A DNA stretch of 64,000 nt from Prochlorococcus sp. AG-409-A19 (lineage in GTDB: Bacteria; Cyanobacteriota; Cyanobacteriia; PCC-6307; Cyanobiaceae), in assembly GCA_003216155.1 (NCBI GenBank), contig QCJH01000001.1, positions 1 through 64,000 on the forward strand. The letters run 5' to 3'. Positions 1 through 8,511 of the stretch are shown here, one piece after another. Position 1 is the stretch's first letter; each line of letters starts with the position of its first letter. The notes beneath the pieces are model-generated. The model had not been told where the DNA came from and did not search any database. It saw only the letters and a program-made list of their open reading frames with translations. The position numbers and the translations under genes are program-made.

Positions 1-61
1 CAAAATTTAGTTAGGCGGGTGCTATGTGAGCACCAGCGCTACCAAACTGCGCCACGCCCCG
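1..61 (-). pseudogene. Degenerate tRNA-Pro-like relic (5' two thirds)
   Basis: Read on the minus strand from 61 down, this has a Pro-type acceptor 5' strand (CGGGGCG), a D arm with GCGC/GCGC stem and the AGTTTGGTA loop, and a perfect 5-bp anticodon stem (GGTGC/GCACC). The 7-base loop TCACATA has C instead of U at position 33. Where the T arm should begin there is AT-rich sequence with no GTTC motif, so the structure is not a normal tRNA. It reads best as a broken or recombined tRNA copy. The window edge limits the view. Confidence 0.4.
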
Positions 62-230
62 TAGATAGTAATTTTTTACTTTTAAGTATCCTGTCGTGAA
101 GCTTTAGTTATGAAAGTAGAGTAAGCAATTAAAAAGAATTCTTGCAAGAACTAACAATCTCTATGCACTGATTATAGTTTAAGCCAAATTAATTGTATCG
201 GTATTTTTTTGTTTTAATCTCAATTAGCTT

Positions 231-587
231 TTATCTTGCCTCTAATCTCTTACATATTTCATAAAGTTCTTCGATTCTCAAGCTATCCTTCTTTGCCCTT
301 TCTTCGTTTTCAGCTTGTTGGATGTTTTGCCCTACAATAATTACTGGTAGTAATACTAATTGTAGGAATGTTTGAGCAATCCAACTATCTAAAGTCAATG
401 GGTTGTCAGATGATATAGCAGTTGGTAGAGAGGCCAAAGCTAATAAAGCAAAGAAATATGCACACCACATTGATCCAACTAACTTGGTTATTTTTAGCGC
501 TACTCGACTATTTATTCGAGTGAAAATTGATTGAGAATTCGCTTTCTTTCTTGAGTTTAAATTCACCTGTTTCATCATGGCTTGCAA
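231..587 (-). CDS. Small two-helix membrane protein, function unknown
   Basis: This 118-residue protein has a basic N-terminus and two hydrophobic segments (about residues 40-60 and 72-88). The second carries the motif AQTFLQLVLLPVIIVGQN. A charged, helical C-tail rich in Glu, Lys and Arg follows. The motif resembles small inner-membrane proteins found in many bacteria, but I cannot name a function. Several Met codons lie near the start (residues 1, 4 and 5), so the first residues are uncertain. It stands alone, with a poorly coding stretch upstream. Confidence 0.6.
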   Translation of the reverse strand: MQAMMKQVNLNSRKKANSQSIFTRINSRVALKITKLVGSMWCAYFFALLALASLPTAISSDNPLTLDSWIAQTFLQLVLLPVIIVGQNIQQAENEERAKKDSLRIEELYEICKRLEAR

Positions 588-1319
588 GGATTTACCTATT
601 AAGACTACTCAAGGCGATTATGGACAATGGTTAAAACGACCTCCAGACTTAGCGATTCTCAAGTAATCGCATAGTACAAGAGTACTGATAGAATTATGGT
701 GTTTCCCCAAGGTTCAAGCTGGTCGAAAATGTGAGATATGGCTCTTCCTGGGGCTTTTGACTTTTTGAAGGAGAAATAAGAACAGTAGAGATCGAGTAAC
801 CCCTAGCCCAAGGGCTAAAAAAGCTAAAGAAACACAAATTGAGCAGTGTGGAAACCCCATTTGTATTGACATGCATTACATGTCTACTACTTTTTCATGT
901 CGTGAGTGATCCTTATCAGTAAGAAAATTATTCTCTTAATTCTCGCGCCCCTAATGATTGCTGTCAATATTTTCTTAATAATTCCCTAGAAGGGTAAATC
1001 AATTGGGCTAGAAAGGTTTTCGCATGCCGAAAGTCTTATTCCGAAGACCTGGGCTACTCCATGTATCATGCAACCAAAATATTGACTGGTATTGGTCATA
1101 AAGGTCATGAAATAGTTTTCTGGGTTTTGTATTTGTTAATGCCCTTTCTTTTGCGTGGTTGACAGAAATCAGCCACTTTTGATTCCAAAGTTTGCAAACG
1201 TTGAAACATAGGAGGTATTGATATCTCCACGATTACACATACTAAATCCATTTAGAAGTATATAGCTAATTTATTGTCCTAGTTGTCCATGAAGTTTTAG
1301 CGATAGCTAGGCAGAATCA
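588..1319. other. Mostly non-coding stretch
   Basis: No convincing gene was found here. A plus-strand frame at 1061-1162 would encode a 33-residue peptide with one hydrophobic segment (starts MYHATKILTG, ends LLMPFLLRG) and is the only plausible micro-gene. A short inverted repeat, GACATG-CATTA-CATGTC, lies near 868-884. A 60-residue minus frame at 694-876 has no protein-like features. Confidence 0.3.
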
Positions 1320-1355
1320 AATCCCTAGGAAAAAGAGTTAATTTTCCTAGGGATT
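1320..1355 (-). terminator. Terminator-like hairpin after urtE
   Basis: A perfect 14-bp inverted repeat (1320-1333 and 1342-1355, each arm AATCCCTAGGAAAA or its complement) flanks an 8-nt loop. It lies about 90 bp beyond the urtE stop and is the natural 3' end of the urt transcript. The U-rich part is inside the stem rather than after it, so it could equally be an mRNA-stabilising hairpin. Confidence 0.55.
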
Positions 1356-1447
1356 GCTTTATAGTTCTTGGTTCAAAGGCTTATTAAGCTAGTTATATAT
1401 TAGATCGGCCATTGAAAATTTCTCTAGGGCGAATATTATAGGTTTAA

Positions 1448-2155
1448 TTAAACACTTAGAAACTGTTCTATTATGTCTTGGCTTAAATCTTGTGTTTTAC
1501 CACTAGCTACAATGCCTCCTCTTTGCATTGCATAATAACGATTGGCCTGTCTTACGAAATGCAGATGTTGTTCAACTAGTAAGACGCCAATACCAGTTTG
1601 ATTGATAATGGATTTAACTGCCGACTCAATATCTTTAACAATATTTGGTTGAATACCTTCTGTTGGTTCATCAAGCAAGAGTAATTTAGGTTTTCCTAGT
1701 AATGCTCTAGCAATAGCTAATTGTTGTTGTTGACCTCCACTTAGATCTCCTCCTTTGCGTGTTAGGAACTGGTGAAGTATTGGGAAAAGTTCAAAAATAA
1801 ATTCATCTATTCTTTTATTTCTAGTGAGACCTCCAGGTAGTGCTTCCATTCCTAAAAGAAGGTTTTCTTCTACGGTTAGATATGGAATAATTTCTCTACC
1901 TTGTGGTACATAGGCAATTCCGAGCTTTGCTCTTTGATGTGGAGATTTTCTACTTAGAGGCTCTCCATTAAGGCTTATTTCCCCATTGCGAGGTGTGAGT
2001 AAACCAATAAGAGATTTAAGTAATGTCGTTTTGCCTACTCCATTCCGACCTATAAGACAAACCATTTCTCCGGAATTAACTGTAATGTCTATGCCTCTAA
2101 GAATATGACTTTCTCCATAAAAAGTATTTAATCCTCTTATTTGAAGAAGTGTCAT
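1448..2155 (-). CDS. urtE: Urea ABC transporter, ATP-binding subunit UrtE
   Basis: This is one of the two ATPases that drive the high-affinity Urt urea importer at the cytoplasmic face of the inner membrane. The protein has 235 residues, the usual length. Walker A is GRNGVGKT (36-43), the ABC signature LSGGQ (138-142) and Walker B LLLLDE (158-163). It belongs to the branched-chain amino-acid (LivF-like) ATPase group; its place as last gene of urtABCDE makes the urea assignment secure. Its start overlaps the urtD stop by 4 bp, consistent with translational coupling. Confidence 0.93.
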   Translation of the reverse strand: MTLLQIRGLNTFYGESHILRGIDITVNSGEMVCLIGRNGVGKTTLLKSLIGLLTPRNGEISLNGEPLSRKSPHQRAKLGIAYVPQGREIIPYLTVEENLLLGMEALPGGLTRNKRIDEFIFELFPILHQFLTRKGGDLSGGQQQQLAIARALLGKPKLLLLDEPTEGIQPNIVKDIESAVKSIINQTGIGVLLVEQHLHFVRQANRYYAMQRGGIVASGKTQDLSQDIIEQFLSV

Positions 2156-2907
2156 GAATTCATCTCCTCGGTTTGACCTAAGTAGACTTCGATTACATCA
2201 GGATTCTGTTGGATCTCATTCATTGTACCTTCACAAAGAACATGCCCTTGGTGTAAAACAGTAACGGTACTTTCAAGTCTTCTTATGAATTCCATATCAT
2301 GATCAATAACTAATACTGTATGTTCTCCTGTAAGTGACTTTAATAGATCGGCAGTTAGTTCAGTCTCTTCATCAGTTAGTCCAGCAACAGGTTCATCTAC
2401 AAGTAGCATGTCTGGATCTTGTCCTACAAGCATTGCAATTTCAAGCCATTGTTTTTGACCATGTGAAAGAGATCCAGCTGGGATACTCCTCCTTGATTGT
2501 AGATTGACAATATTCATCAGATGATTTATTTGATCTTTTTGTTTTTGGCTTTGTTCCCCAAATAGTAGAGACCATGGATTTTTGGGTTTGTTTACAGCGA
2601 TTGATAAGTTTTCATAAACCGTTAGATTTTCAAAAACACGAGGGCTTTGGAATTTTCTACCAATTCCTAGCCTAGCTATCTTATGTTCACGCTTTCCAAT
2701 AATTGATTTACCTTTAAAAATAACATCTCCTGATGTTGGCTTGACTTTGCCAGTTATTACATCAAGGAATGTTGTTTTACCTGCTCCGTTTGGACCAATA
2801 ACTGCTCTTATTTCACCAGGTTCAAGTAAGAGATTAAGGTCATTTAATGCTAAAAAGCCTTCAAAACTTACTGATATGTGACTCAGTTCAAGTAGTGAGT
2901 TGTTCAT
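2152..2907 (-). CDS. urtD: Urea ABC transporter, ATP-binding subunit UrtD
   Basis: This is the second, LivG-like ATPase of the Urt importer and would pair with UrtE. It has 251 residues, Walker A GPNGAGKT (38-45), an ABC signature in the variant form LSHGQ (147-151) and Walker B LLVDEP (168-173). It overlaps urtC upstream and urtE downstream by 4 bp each, so urtC, urtD and urtE are probably translated as a coupled unit. Confidence 0.93.
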   Translation of the reverse strand: MNNSLLELSHISVSFEGFLALNDLNLLLEPGEIRAVIGPNGAGKTTFLDVITGKVKPTSGDVIFKGKSIIGKREHKIARLGIGRKFQSPRVFENLTVYENLSIAVNKPKNPWSLLFGEQSQKQKDQINHLMNIVNLQSRRSIPAGSLSHGQKQWLEIAMLVGQDPDMLLVDEPVAGLTDEETELTADLLKSLTGEHTVLVIDHDMEFIRRLESTVTVLHQGHVLCEGTMNEIQQNPDVIEVYLGQTEEMNS

Positions 2908-4031
2908 AGTTCTACCTCATCTTTTCCCTTGTCCTCAAGACTTGGATAGGTACTTAGTTGGCGTGGAAATCCCAAACGTGTGAAAATGTTTCTTGGGCCG
3001 TCCCCTTGAAGCCAGCCTAATATTCCTTCAGGCAAAGCTGTGACTACAAGGATAAATAATCCACCTTGAATAAACATCCAACTTGCAGGTAATGCTTCAC
3101 TAACTAGACTTTTTGCATAGTTAATCATTACTGCTCCAAGAATTGCCCCAAGTAATGTGCCTCTCCCTCCCACTGCAACCCATATAACCATTTCAATTGA
3201 AAAAGGAACAGTCATAAATTGAGGTGAGACTATCCCTGATTGGACAGTATATAAGGCTCCAGATATGCCAGCTAAAGCTCCTGCAATAGCAAATACAATT
3301 GTTTTGAAAACTGTTGGATTGTATCCAGTAAACCTTACCCTTGGCTCATCATCTCTTATTCCAATCAAGACTTTCCCAAACCTATCACGGGTAATCCAAC
3401 GAGCGAAAAACCAAGCGAGGATTACTAAGCAAGCTGTTATCCAGAAGAATAATCTTTGCATTGAATCAGATCCAACCATTTGGCCAAATAGTTCAGTAAC
3501 GTCTGTTTTAAGACCATTTGTTCCATTGATTAGTTTTTGTTGACCGTTGAAGAAATTAAAGAAGACTAATAGTGCCGCTTGAGTAAGAATAGAAAAATAG
3601 ACTCCTTTTATTCGATTCCTAAATACTAAAAACCCAAGTAGGGCGGCAACTAGTGAAGGGATTAGCCAGATTGAAAAAAGAGTAAATATTGGGGATCGAA
3701 ATGGTTCCCAGAAAAAAGGTAACTTTTGGATTCCATATAGGCTAAAGAATTCAGGGATTTGATTTGGGAAATCATTAGAGCTATTGATTTGCAAGAACAT
3801 TGCTGCACAGTAACCTCCTAATGAAAAGAAGATTCCTTGTCCAAGACTCAATAGACCTGTGAAACCCCAAATCAGATCAATCCCAAGTGCAACTATCGCA
3901 AGTGAAAGGTAGCGACCAAGTAAGTTGAGTCTGAAAACCGGTAGTATTGATGGAGCTGCAATTATTGCTGCAATGATTGCGATCCAAATCAATAATGAAA
4001 GCCAACTTTTAGATTTAATGGTGTTTTCCAA
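2904..4031 (-). CDS. urtC: Urea ABC transporter permease UrtC
   Basis: This 375-residue polytopic inner-membrane protein is of the LivM type and forms half of the urea channel. About ten hydrophobic segments are visible. The EAA-like stretch GALAGISGALYTVQSG (about 250-265) is where the ATPases would dock. The short gap (4 bp) to urtB and the overlap with urtD place it in one operon. The long charged tail after the last helix is common in this family. Confidence 0.92.
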   Translation of the reverse strand: MENTIKSKSWLSLLIWIAIIAAIIAAPSILPVFRLNLLGRYLSLAIVALGIDLIWGFTGLLSLGQGIFFSLGGYCAAMFLQINSSNDFPNQIPEFFSLYGIQKLPFFWEPFRSPIFTLFSIWLIPSLVAALLGFLVFRNRIKGVYFSILTQAALLVFFNFFNGQQKLINGTNGLKTDVTELFGQMVGSDSMQRLFFWITACLVILAWFFARWITRDRFGKVLIGIRDDEPRVRFTGYNPTVFKTIVFAIAGALAGISGALYTVQSGIVSPQFMTVPFSIEMVIWVAVGGRGTLLGAILGAVMINYAKSLVSEALPASWMFIQGGLFILVVTALPEGILGWLQGDGPRNIFTRLGFPRQLSTYPSLEDKGKDEVEL

Positions 4032-4035
4032 TGAA

Positions 4036-5190
4036 TTAACTCTCCACTAGTCTGCCTTTTTGTGGGAATAACCCTGCTGGTCTGAACTGTAGGAATACAA
4101 CAATTAATGCAAAAACCAATACTCTTGCCATGCTTGTTGTGGCAAAAAAGTCAACTACTGAAGACATTTGCGTAGGCATGTCTGGCCAGATACTAAGTAA
4201 TCTCCCAGCTCCAATTAAGTCAGTCATAATTCCTATTGCAAAGGAGGCAATAATTGTTCCAAGTAAATTTCCTACTCCTCCAAGTACTACAACCATGAAA
4301 CACCCAACTATGTAACTTCCTCCGACATTTGGACCAACTGAGCCAAGAAGTGAAACTGCAACTCCAGCAACTCCAGCAAGCCCTGAACCTATACCAAATG
4401 TGAGGATATCTACTTTCTCAGTTGAAATTCCTAGGCACTCACTCATTGAACGATTCTGTGTGACTGCTCTAATTCTCATTCCCCAAACACTTTGCTTTAG
4501 AAACCATGTGACGGACAACACTGAAAATATGGTTATTACGATGATTACTAATCTTGTCATTGGGAAGGTGATTCCCCAAAGATCGAATCCACCTCTCATC
4601 CAGGCTGGAGCTGTTACATCTACATTCCTTGCACTCGCCCTGCCTAGTTTGCTTACAGCTTGTGATAAGGAATTTGCTGAAATGATTCCAATCAATACAG
4701 AGATTGCCCAACTTCCTGCTCTACAGAGTTTTCCGTATTTATTAGTCAGTAAGTGTTTGGGAATTGTTAGCGGGAGTATTAGGCCAATGAAAATTGTTAG
4801 TACTAGGCCACACCCATAAGCTAAAGGTACACTACGAACGAATTGTTGAAGGATTAAACTAACTCCCCATGTAGCAAGCAATGTTTCTAAAGGACTTCCA
4901 TATAGTCTTCTTATTATTGTACGTTCCAAGAGAATTCCGACAACTGCACTAACAAAAAAAGCAACTATTAATGATACTACTACGTAGGAGTTATAAAAGG
5001 GTTTAAGAGGCGATAGTTTAAAGACTAGTTGAGTAACATATGTTGAATATGCCCCAAGCATCATTAATTCTCCATGTGCGAGGTTTATCACTCCCATAAG
5101 TCCAAAAACTATTGCCAAACCAAGAGCAGCAATAAGTAATACTGACCCAATAGCTGCACCGTTGAAGAGACTCTCAAGAATTAGTTGCAC
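4036..5190 (-). CDS. urtB: Urea ABC transporter permease UrtB
   Basis: This 384-residue LivH-type permease is the partner of UrtC. The N-terminal segment ends in the conserved GVINLAHGELMMLGAY (about 33-48), typical of this permease group. About eight to ten hydrophobic helices follow. A LivH-like GLAGVAGVAVSLLGSVGP loop is present near residue 275. It is separated from urtA by 85 bp that contain a strong inverted repeat, which probably lowers permease expression relative to the binding protein. Confidence 0.92.
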   Translation of the reverse strand: MQLILESLFNGAAIGSVLLIAALGLAIVFGLMGVINLAHGELMMLGAYSTYVTQLVFKLSPLKPFYNSYVVVSLIVAFFVSAVVGILLERTIIRRLYGSPLETLLATWGVSLILQQFVRSVPLAYGCGLVLTIFIGLILPLTIPKHLLTNKYGKLCRAGSWAISVLIGIISANSLSQAVSKLGRASARNVDVTAPAWMRGGFDLWGITFPMTRLVIIVITIFSVLSVTWFLKQSVWGMRIRAVTQNRSMSECLGISTEKVDILTFGIGSGLAGVAGVAVSLLGSVGPNVGGSYIVGCFMVVVLGGVGNLLGTIIASFAIGIMTDLIGAGRLLSIWPDMPTQMSSVVDFFATTSMARVLVFALIVVFLQFRPAGLFPQKGRLVES

Positions 5191-5216
5191 GGATAATTAA
5201 ACAAAGATCTAAAGGA

Positions 5217-5247
5217 ATTTGAAGGGGCCTAGATGGCCCCTTCAAAT
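5217..5247 (-). repeat. 13-bp inverted repeat between urtA and urtB
   Basis: The arms are ATTTGAAGGGGCC (5217-5229) and its exact complement (5235-5247), with a 5-nt loop TAGAT. It sits 28 bp after the urtA stop and before urtB. No U-run follows on the minus strand, so it is more likely a processing or stabilising hairpin, or a partial terminator, than a full stop. Such hairpins are common after genes for periplasmic binding proteins, which are needed in excess. Confidence 0.7.
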
Positions 5248-5275
5248 CACAAGAGCAATAAGATATTTCTTTTAA

Positions 5276-6565
5276 TCAAAGACGATAACGCTCTCCTTTG
5301 CGAGGGTTAGTCCAATCACATGCATACCCTTTTGAACTTGGTTCAAATTGGTTCCAGGCTTGTGGTAGTACAGGACTATTAGTCGTTTCTAGGATCTTAA
5401 ATTGTCCATCTGATGTGATTTGACCAATACGCACAGTTTGAGAAAGGTGGTGATTTGGCATTACTTCAACAGGTCCTTGTGGGGCATCAAATTTGACTCC
5501 TACAAGGGCTTTGCGTACTTCATTGTCATCAAATGTCCCTGCTTTTTCTACAGCGGCTTTCCAAAGGTAGACCATGTTGTAAGCAGACTCTTGTGGATCT
5601 GCGACTACTCTGTCGCTTCCCCATCTCTTTTTGAAGTTCTTGGCAAATTTTCTAGAGGCAGGACTATTGATGGACATCATGTAATTCCATGCCCCGTAAT
5701 GCCCTTCGAGGAATTCTGGCCCTATCGTACTAATTTCTTCTTCTGCGATTGAATAACTCATCACGTAGTATCCATTCCTAGGAGTGATTCCTACATCCTG
5801 AATTTGCTTAAAGAAAGCTACATTCTGATCACCGTTTAGTGTATTGATAATGATGCCACCATTAGGTAGTGCCTTCTTGATTTTGGAAATAATTGGTGCC
5901 ACTTCTGTATTACCAAGAGGCAGATAGTCCTCACCTACAACTTGACCACCAAGTGATTTGACTTGTTCTTTAGTAATGGTGTTTGAGGTTCTGGGGAATA
6001 CATAGTCAGAACCAACTAGGAAGAAAGGTTTGCCTGCAGCTGGTGACCTTTTAAACATGAATTCGGTCGCTGGCTCAGACTGCTGGTTGGGTGTTGCACC
6101 TGTATAGAAAATATTTTCAGAGCATTCTTGGGCCTCATATTGAATTGGGTAATAGAGGAAGGCATCTTTGGACTCATAAACAGGAAGCATGGCCTTACGG
6201 CTGGCAGAGGTCCATCCCCCAAATACAACTGGAACTTTGTCTTGATCAATCAACTTTTTGGATTTCTCTGCGAAAGTTGGCCAGTCAGAAGCTCCATCTT
6301 CAACAATGTATTTAATCTCGTAATTCTTTCCATCTACAGAAATACCTCCTGCTGCATTTATTTCTTCGATGGCCATTTTCTCAGTATCCACCAATGTGGA
6401 TTCAGAAATAGCCATTGTTCCGCTTAAGGAGTGGAGAATACCGACCGTTACCTGGTCATCACAGTCAAGACAGCCTGATTCTTGTTCGCCACTGCCGCAA
6501 GCTGTTAGGGACGTTCCAAGGACTATGGAAGTCAAACCAAGAAAGAGGCGTTTTGTTAGAGACAT
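5276..6565 (-). CDS. urtA: Urea ABC transporter, substrate-binding lipoprotein UrtA
   Basis: UrtA binds urea outside the inner membrane and delivers it to UrtBC. I start at the ATG at 6565 (429 residues). It gives a signal peptide MSLTKRLFLG..., a lipobox LTAC with the lipidated Cys at residue 23, and a nearby AGGAAC ribosome site. A longer frame up to 6724 adds 53 residues that do not look like protein and would run through the NtcA box. The mature part is a Leu/Ile/Val-binding-protein fold starting VTVGILHSLSGTMA. Neighbours are ureG upstream and urtB downstream. Confidence 0.94.
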   Translation of the reverse strand: MSLTKRLFLGLTSIVLGTSLTACGSGEQESGCLDCDDQVTVGILHSLSGTMAISESTLVDTEKMAIEEINAAGGISVDGKNYEIKYIVEDGASDWPTFAEKSKKLIDQDKVPVVFGGWTSASRKAMLPVYESKDAFLYYPIQYEAQECSENIFYTGATPNQQSEPATEFMFKRSPAAGKPFFLVGSDYVFPRTSNTITKEQVKSLGGQVVGEDYLPLGNTEVAPIISKIKKALPNGGIIINTLNGDQNVAFFKQIQDVGITPRNGYYVMSYSIAEEEISTIGPEFLEGHYGAWNYMMSINSPASRKFAKNFKKRWGSDRVVADPQESAYNMVYLWKAAVEKAGTFDDNEVRKALVGVKFDAPQGPVEVMPNHHLSQTVRIGQITSDGQFKILETTNSPVLPQAWNQFEPSSKGYACDWTNPRKGERYRL

Positions 6566-6662
6566 GTTCCTGAAAAAGAATGAACGTCCTTTGTGACATT
6601 CGAAGGTCAGGAAGCTATAAAGGAGTCGGTATTCGTTTTGTATCGATTGCGACCTTTTATTG

Positions 6663-6676
6663 GTAATTAGGTATAC
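6663..6676 (-). promoter_or_regulatory. NtcA-binding box upstream of urtA
   Basis: The sequence GTA-ATTAGGTA-TAC is an exact match to the NtcA consensus GTA-N8-TAC. It lies five bases after the ureG stop and about 97 bp ahead of the urtA ATG, a normal distance for an activator box plus leader. A TACAAA hexamer about 20 bp further downstream could be the -10 element; it is a weak match. NtcA activation of urt genes by nitrogen shortage is known in cyanobacteria; binding here is inferred. Confidence 0.75.
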
Positions 6677-6680
6677 GTAT

Positions 6681-7286
6681 TTATTTATTGGGTATCTGTT
6701 GCAACAAAAACTCAATGACCTCATTTAAACCTTGTTTGCTATGTAGGTTTGTAAAGCACCAAGGACGCCCACCTCGCATTTTTGATGTATCTCGAGCCAT
6801 TACCTCAAGACTGGCACCTACCAGATCAGCAAGGTCAATTTTGTTTATTACTAGTAAATCTGAACGTGTAATACCAGGACCTCCTTTCCTGGGGATTTTG
6901 TCTCCTGCTGCTACATCTATTACATAAATACATATATCGACCAATTCTGGACTAAAGCTTGCAGCTAGGTTGTCGCCACCACTTTCTACGAAAACCAAAT
7001 CTAGATTAGGAAAAACATTTTCTAGTTCTTCAACGGCTGTTCTATTAATAGAGCAATCTTCACGAATAGCTGTATGGGGACAACCTCCTGTTTCAACACC
7101 TCTAATACGTTGGGGTTCTAAAGCACCCACATTAGTAAGATAATTTGCATCTTCTTGCGTGTAAATGTCATTTGTAACTACTGCGATCTGGAGATCTTCT
7201 TTTAGGCCTTTACAAAGAGATTCAACTAAAGCAGTTTTGCCTGATCCCACAGGTCCTGCTACTCCGACTCTTAATTTGCTGCTCAT
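6681..7286 (-). CDS. ureG: Urease accessory GTPase UreG
   Basis: UreG is the GTP-hydrolysing chaperone that powers nickel delivery to urease together with UreD, UreE and UreF. The protein has 201 residues, the family length. The P-loop GPVGSGKT is at 11-18. [13 protein letters not shown] (about 66-78, with the nickel/zinc-binding Cys-Pro-His) and the NKID guanine-specificity motif are intact. The ureF stop and the ureG start share one base (TGATG), so translation is coupled. Confidence 0.95.
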   Translation of the reverse strand: MSSKLRVGVAGPVGSGKTALVESLCKGLKEDLQIAVVTNDIYTQEDANYLTNVGALEPQRIRGVETGGCPHTAIREDCSINRTAVEELENVFPNLDLVFVESGGDNLAASFSPELVDICIYVIDVAAGDKIPRKGGPGITRSDLLVINKIDLADLVGASLEVMARDTSKMRGGRPWCFTNLHSKQGLNEVIEFLLQQIPNK

Positions 7287-7960
7287 CAGCTTCTGAATAA
7301 TCGTGAGTACAATTCATTATGGGATTGTTGTGCCATTGTTGCACCTATATCGCCACTAAATAGCTCATGAGGATCCTTATTTATTAATAACTCAGCTTGT
7401 GATTTGATTAGGGGTAATAAATTATATTGTATCAATTGAACTTTATTTGGACCTATTGGTAGAAGTCGTAGTGATGCACTTAGTTGATTTGCAACCCAAC
7501 TATATAAATAGCCGAGCAAGACTTCTGTAGTAGGTAATGACCAACTAAGGCCTGCCCAGGACCAAGCCAAAGGCCACGACAAGTCTATCTTTGAGTTTGG
7601 CAAAGGATGATTGAGATCTGAAAGTAATTGCAATAATGATTTCCCCATCTGTATCTGTTGCGAACGTACTTCTATTGAATCCCTTAAAGCCAAGGTCCAT
7701 GAATTCCATTCATAAACTTTTGCTTGAGATGCATTGGCCCTATCTACTTTCCAGGCTTTTAGGCAATTTCTTATTGGTAAAAGTGCTGCTGCCTCGATTC
7801 TTAATTGCCCTCTTAGAAGTTCTGATTCTAACCAACTTATTAAGTCTGATTCATTGCATATTCTTTGAGTATTAGTTAAATATTCGAGACCTTCTGAATA
7901 GCTAAAAGAACCTACTGGAAGTGAAGGGCTAATAAGTTGAAAGATGCTTGGTGAAATCAT
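7286..7960 (-). CDS. ureF: Urease accessory protein UreF
   Basis: UreF (224 residues) is the all-helical scaffold that links UreG to the UreD-urease complex and checks GTPase activity during nickel insertion. The N-terminal [19 protein letters not shown] is the family hallmark. The C-terminus, with the usual conserved Ser/Arg tail ending YSRLFRS, is intact. It overlaps ureE upstream by 4 bp and ureG by one base. Confidence 0.93.
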   Translation of the reverse strand: MISPSIFQLISPSLPVGSFSYSEGLEYLTNTQRICNESDLISWLESELLRGQLRIEAAALLPIRNCLKAWKVDRANASQAKVYEWNSWTLALRDSIEVRSQQIQMGKSLLQLLSDLNHPLPNSKIDLSWPLAWSWAGLSWSLPTTEVLLGYLYSWVANQLSASLRLLPIGPNKVQLIQYNLLPLIKSQAELLINKDPHELFSGDIGATMAQQSHNELYSRLFRS

Positions 7961-8421
7961 TGGTGAGTATAATGTTTATGTGAATTTGAGTAAGCTCCAT
8001 TCTCTGGGAAAAAAGGTTTTTCAATAGAAGTTATAATCAACCCCATTTTTGATAATAACCCTTCTATAACTTTGTCCTTTAATAAGAAGAGTTTGTTTTC
8101 ATTTATTTCCAGCCCGACATGCCTATTTCCTAGGTGAAAAGCCGCTTTCATTAATTGCAAGGAAGATTGTGCTTCTACTTGAATCAATTCTTCCATCGCG
8201 GCTTCAACTACTACTTTGTATGATTTGTTATCACCGGCAAGTACTTCTCCTGGAAATAGAAAACCTGATCTTGGTAACTGAAGAATAACTTGTTGGCCAC
8301 AGATAGTGGTTCTACGACCGCGTAATTTAGTGCGATTTTCAGCTGAAAGTGCAAGTATTAGGTAACTTTCCTTTTCAACTCTGGAGACTTTCCGTGTAAG
8401 AACAAGTGGTTGATTTGACAA
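7957..8421 (-). CDS. ureE: Urease accessory nickel-binding protein UreE
   Basis: UreE (154 residues) is the nickel metallochaperone for urease. The N-terminal beta domain is followed by the conserved FHLGNRHVGLEI segment (about 96-107), whose His is the dimer-interface metal ligand. The C-tail is short and only mildly His-rich (SHKHYTHQ), unlike the long His tails of some bacteria. It is the first gene of ureEFG and faces ureD, so the roughly 90-bp gap between them must hold both promoters. Confidence 0.92.
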   Translation of the reverse strand: MSNQPLVLTRKVSRVEKESYLILALSAENRTKLRGRRTTICGQQVILQLPRSGFLFPGEVLAGDNKSYKVVVEAAMEELIQVEAQSSLQLMKAAFHLGNRHVGLEINENKLFLLKDKVIEGLLSKMGLIITSIEKPFFPENGAYSNSHKHYTHQ

Positions 8422-8511
8422 GTCTTAGTTGGTTTCTGGATTAACGTGTATGACTATAAACAATGCTTTGTCCTCAGAATCATTTTATCAAGAAGTTTTA
8501 TCCTTGCTGAT

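Noticed and set aside
694..876. 60-residue minus frame
   Set aside because: Low-complexity Ser/Phe/Pro composition with no helix or motif, overlapping no signal; looks like chance.
3265..3543. 92-residue plus frame inside urtC
   Set aside because: Exact antisense of a well-supported permease gene; no independent features.
4400..4819. 139-residue plus frame inside urtB
   Set aside because: Shadow of urtB on the opposite strand.
6566..6724. Upstream extension of urtA
   Set aside because: The extra 53 residues lack family similarity and cross the NtcA box and likely promoter; the ATG at 6565 gives a proper lipoprotein signal.
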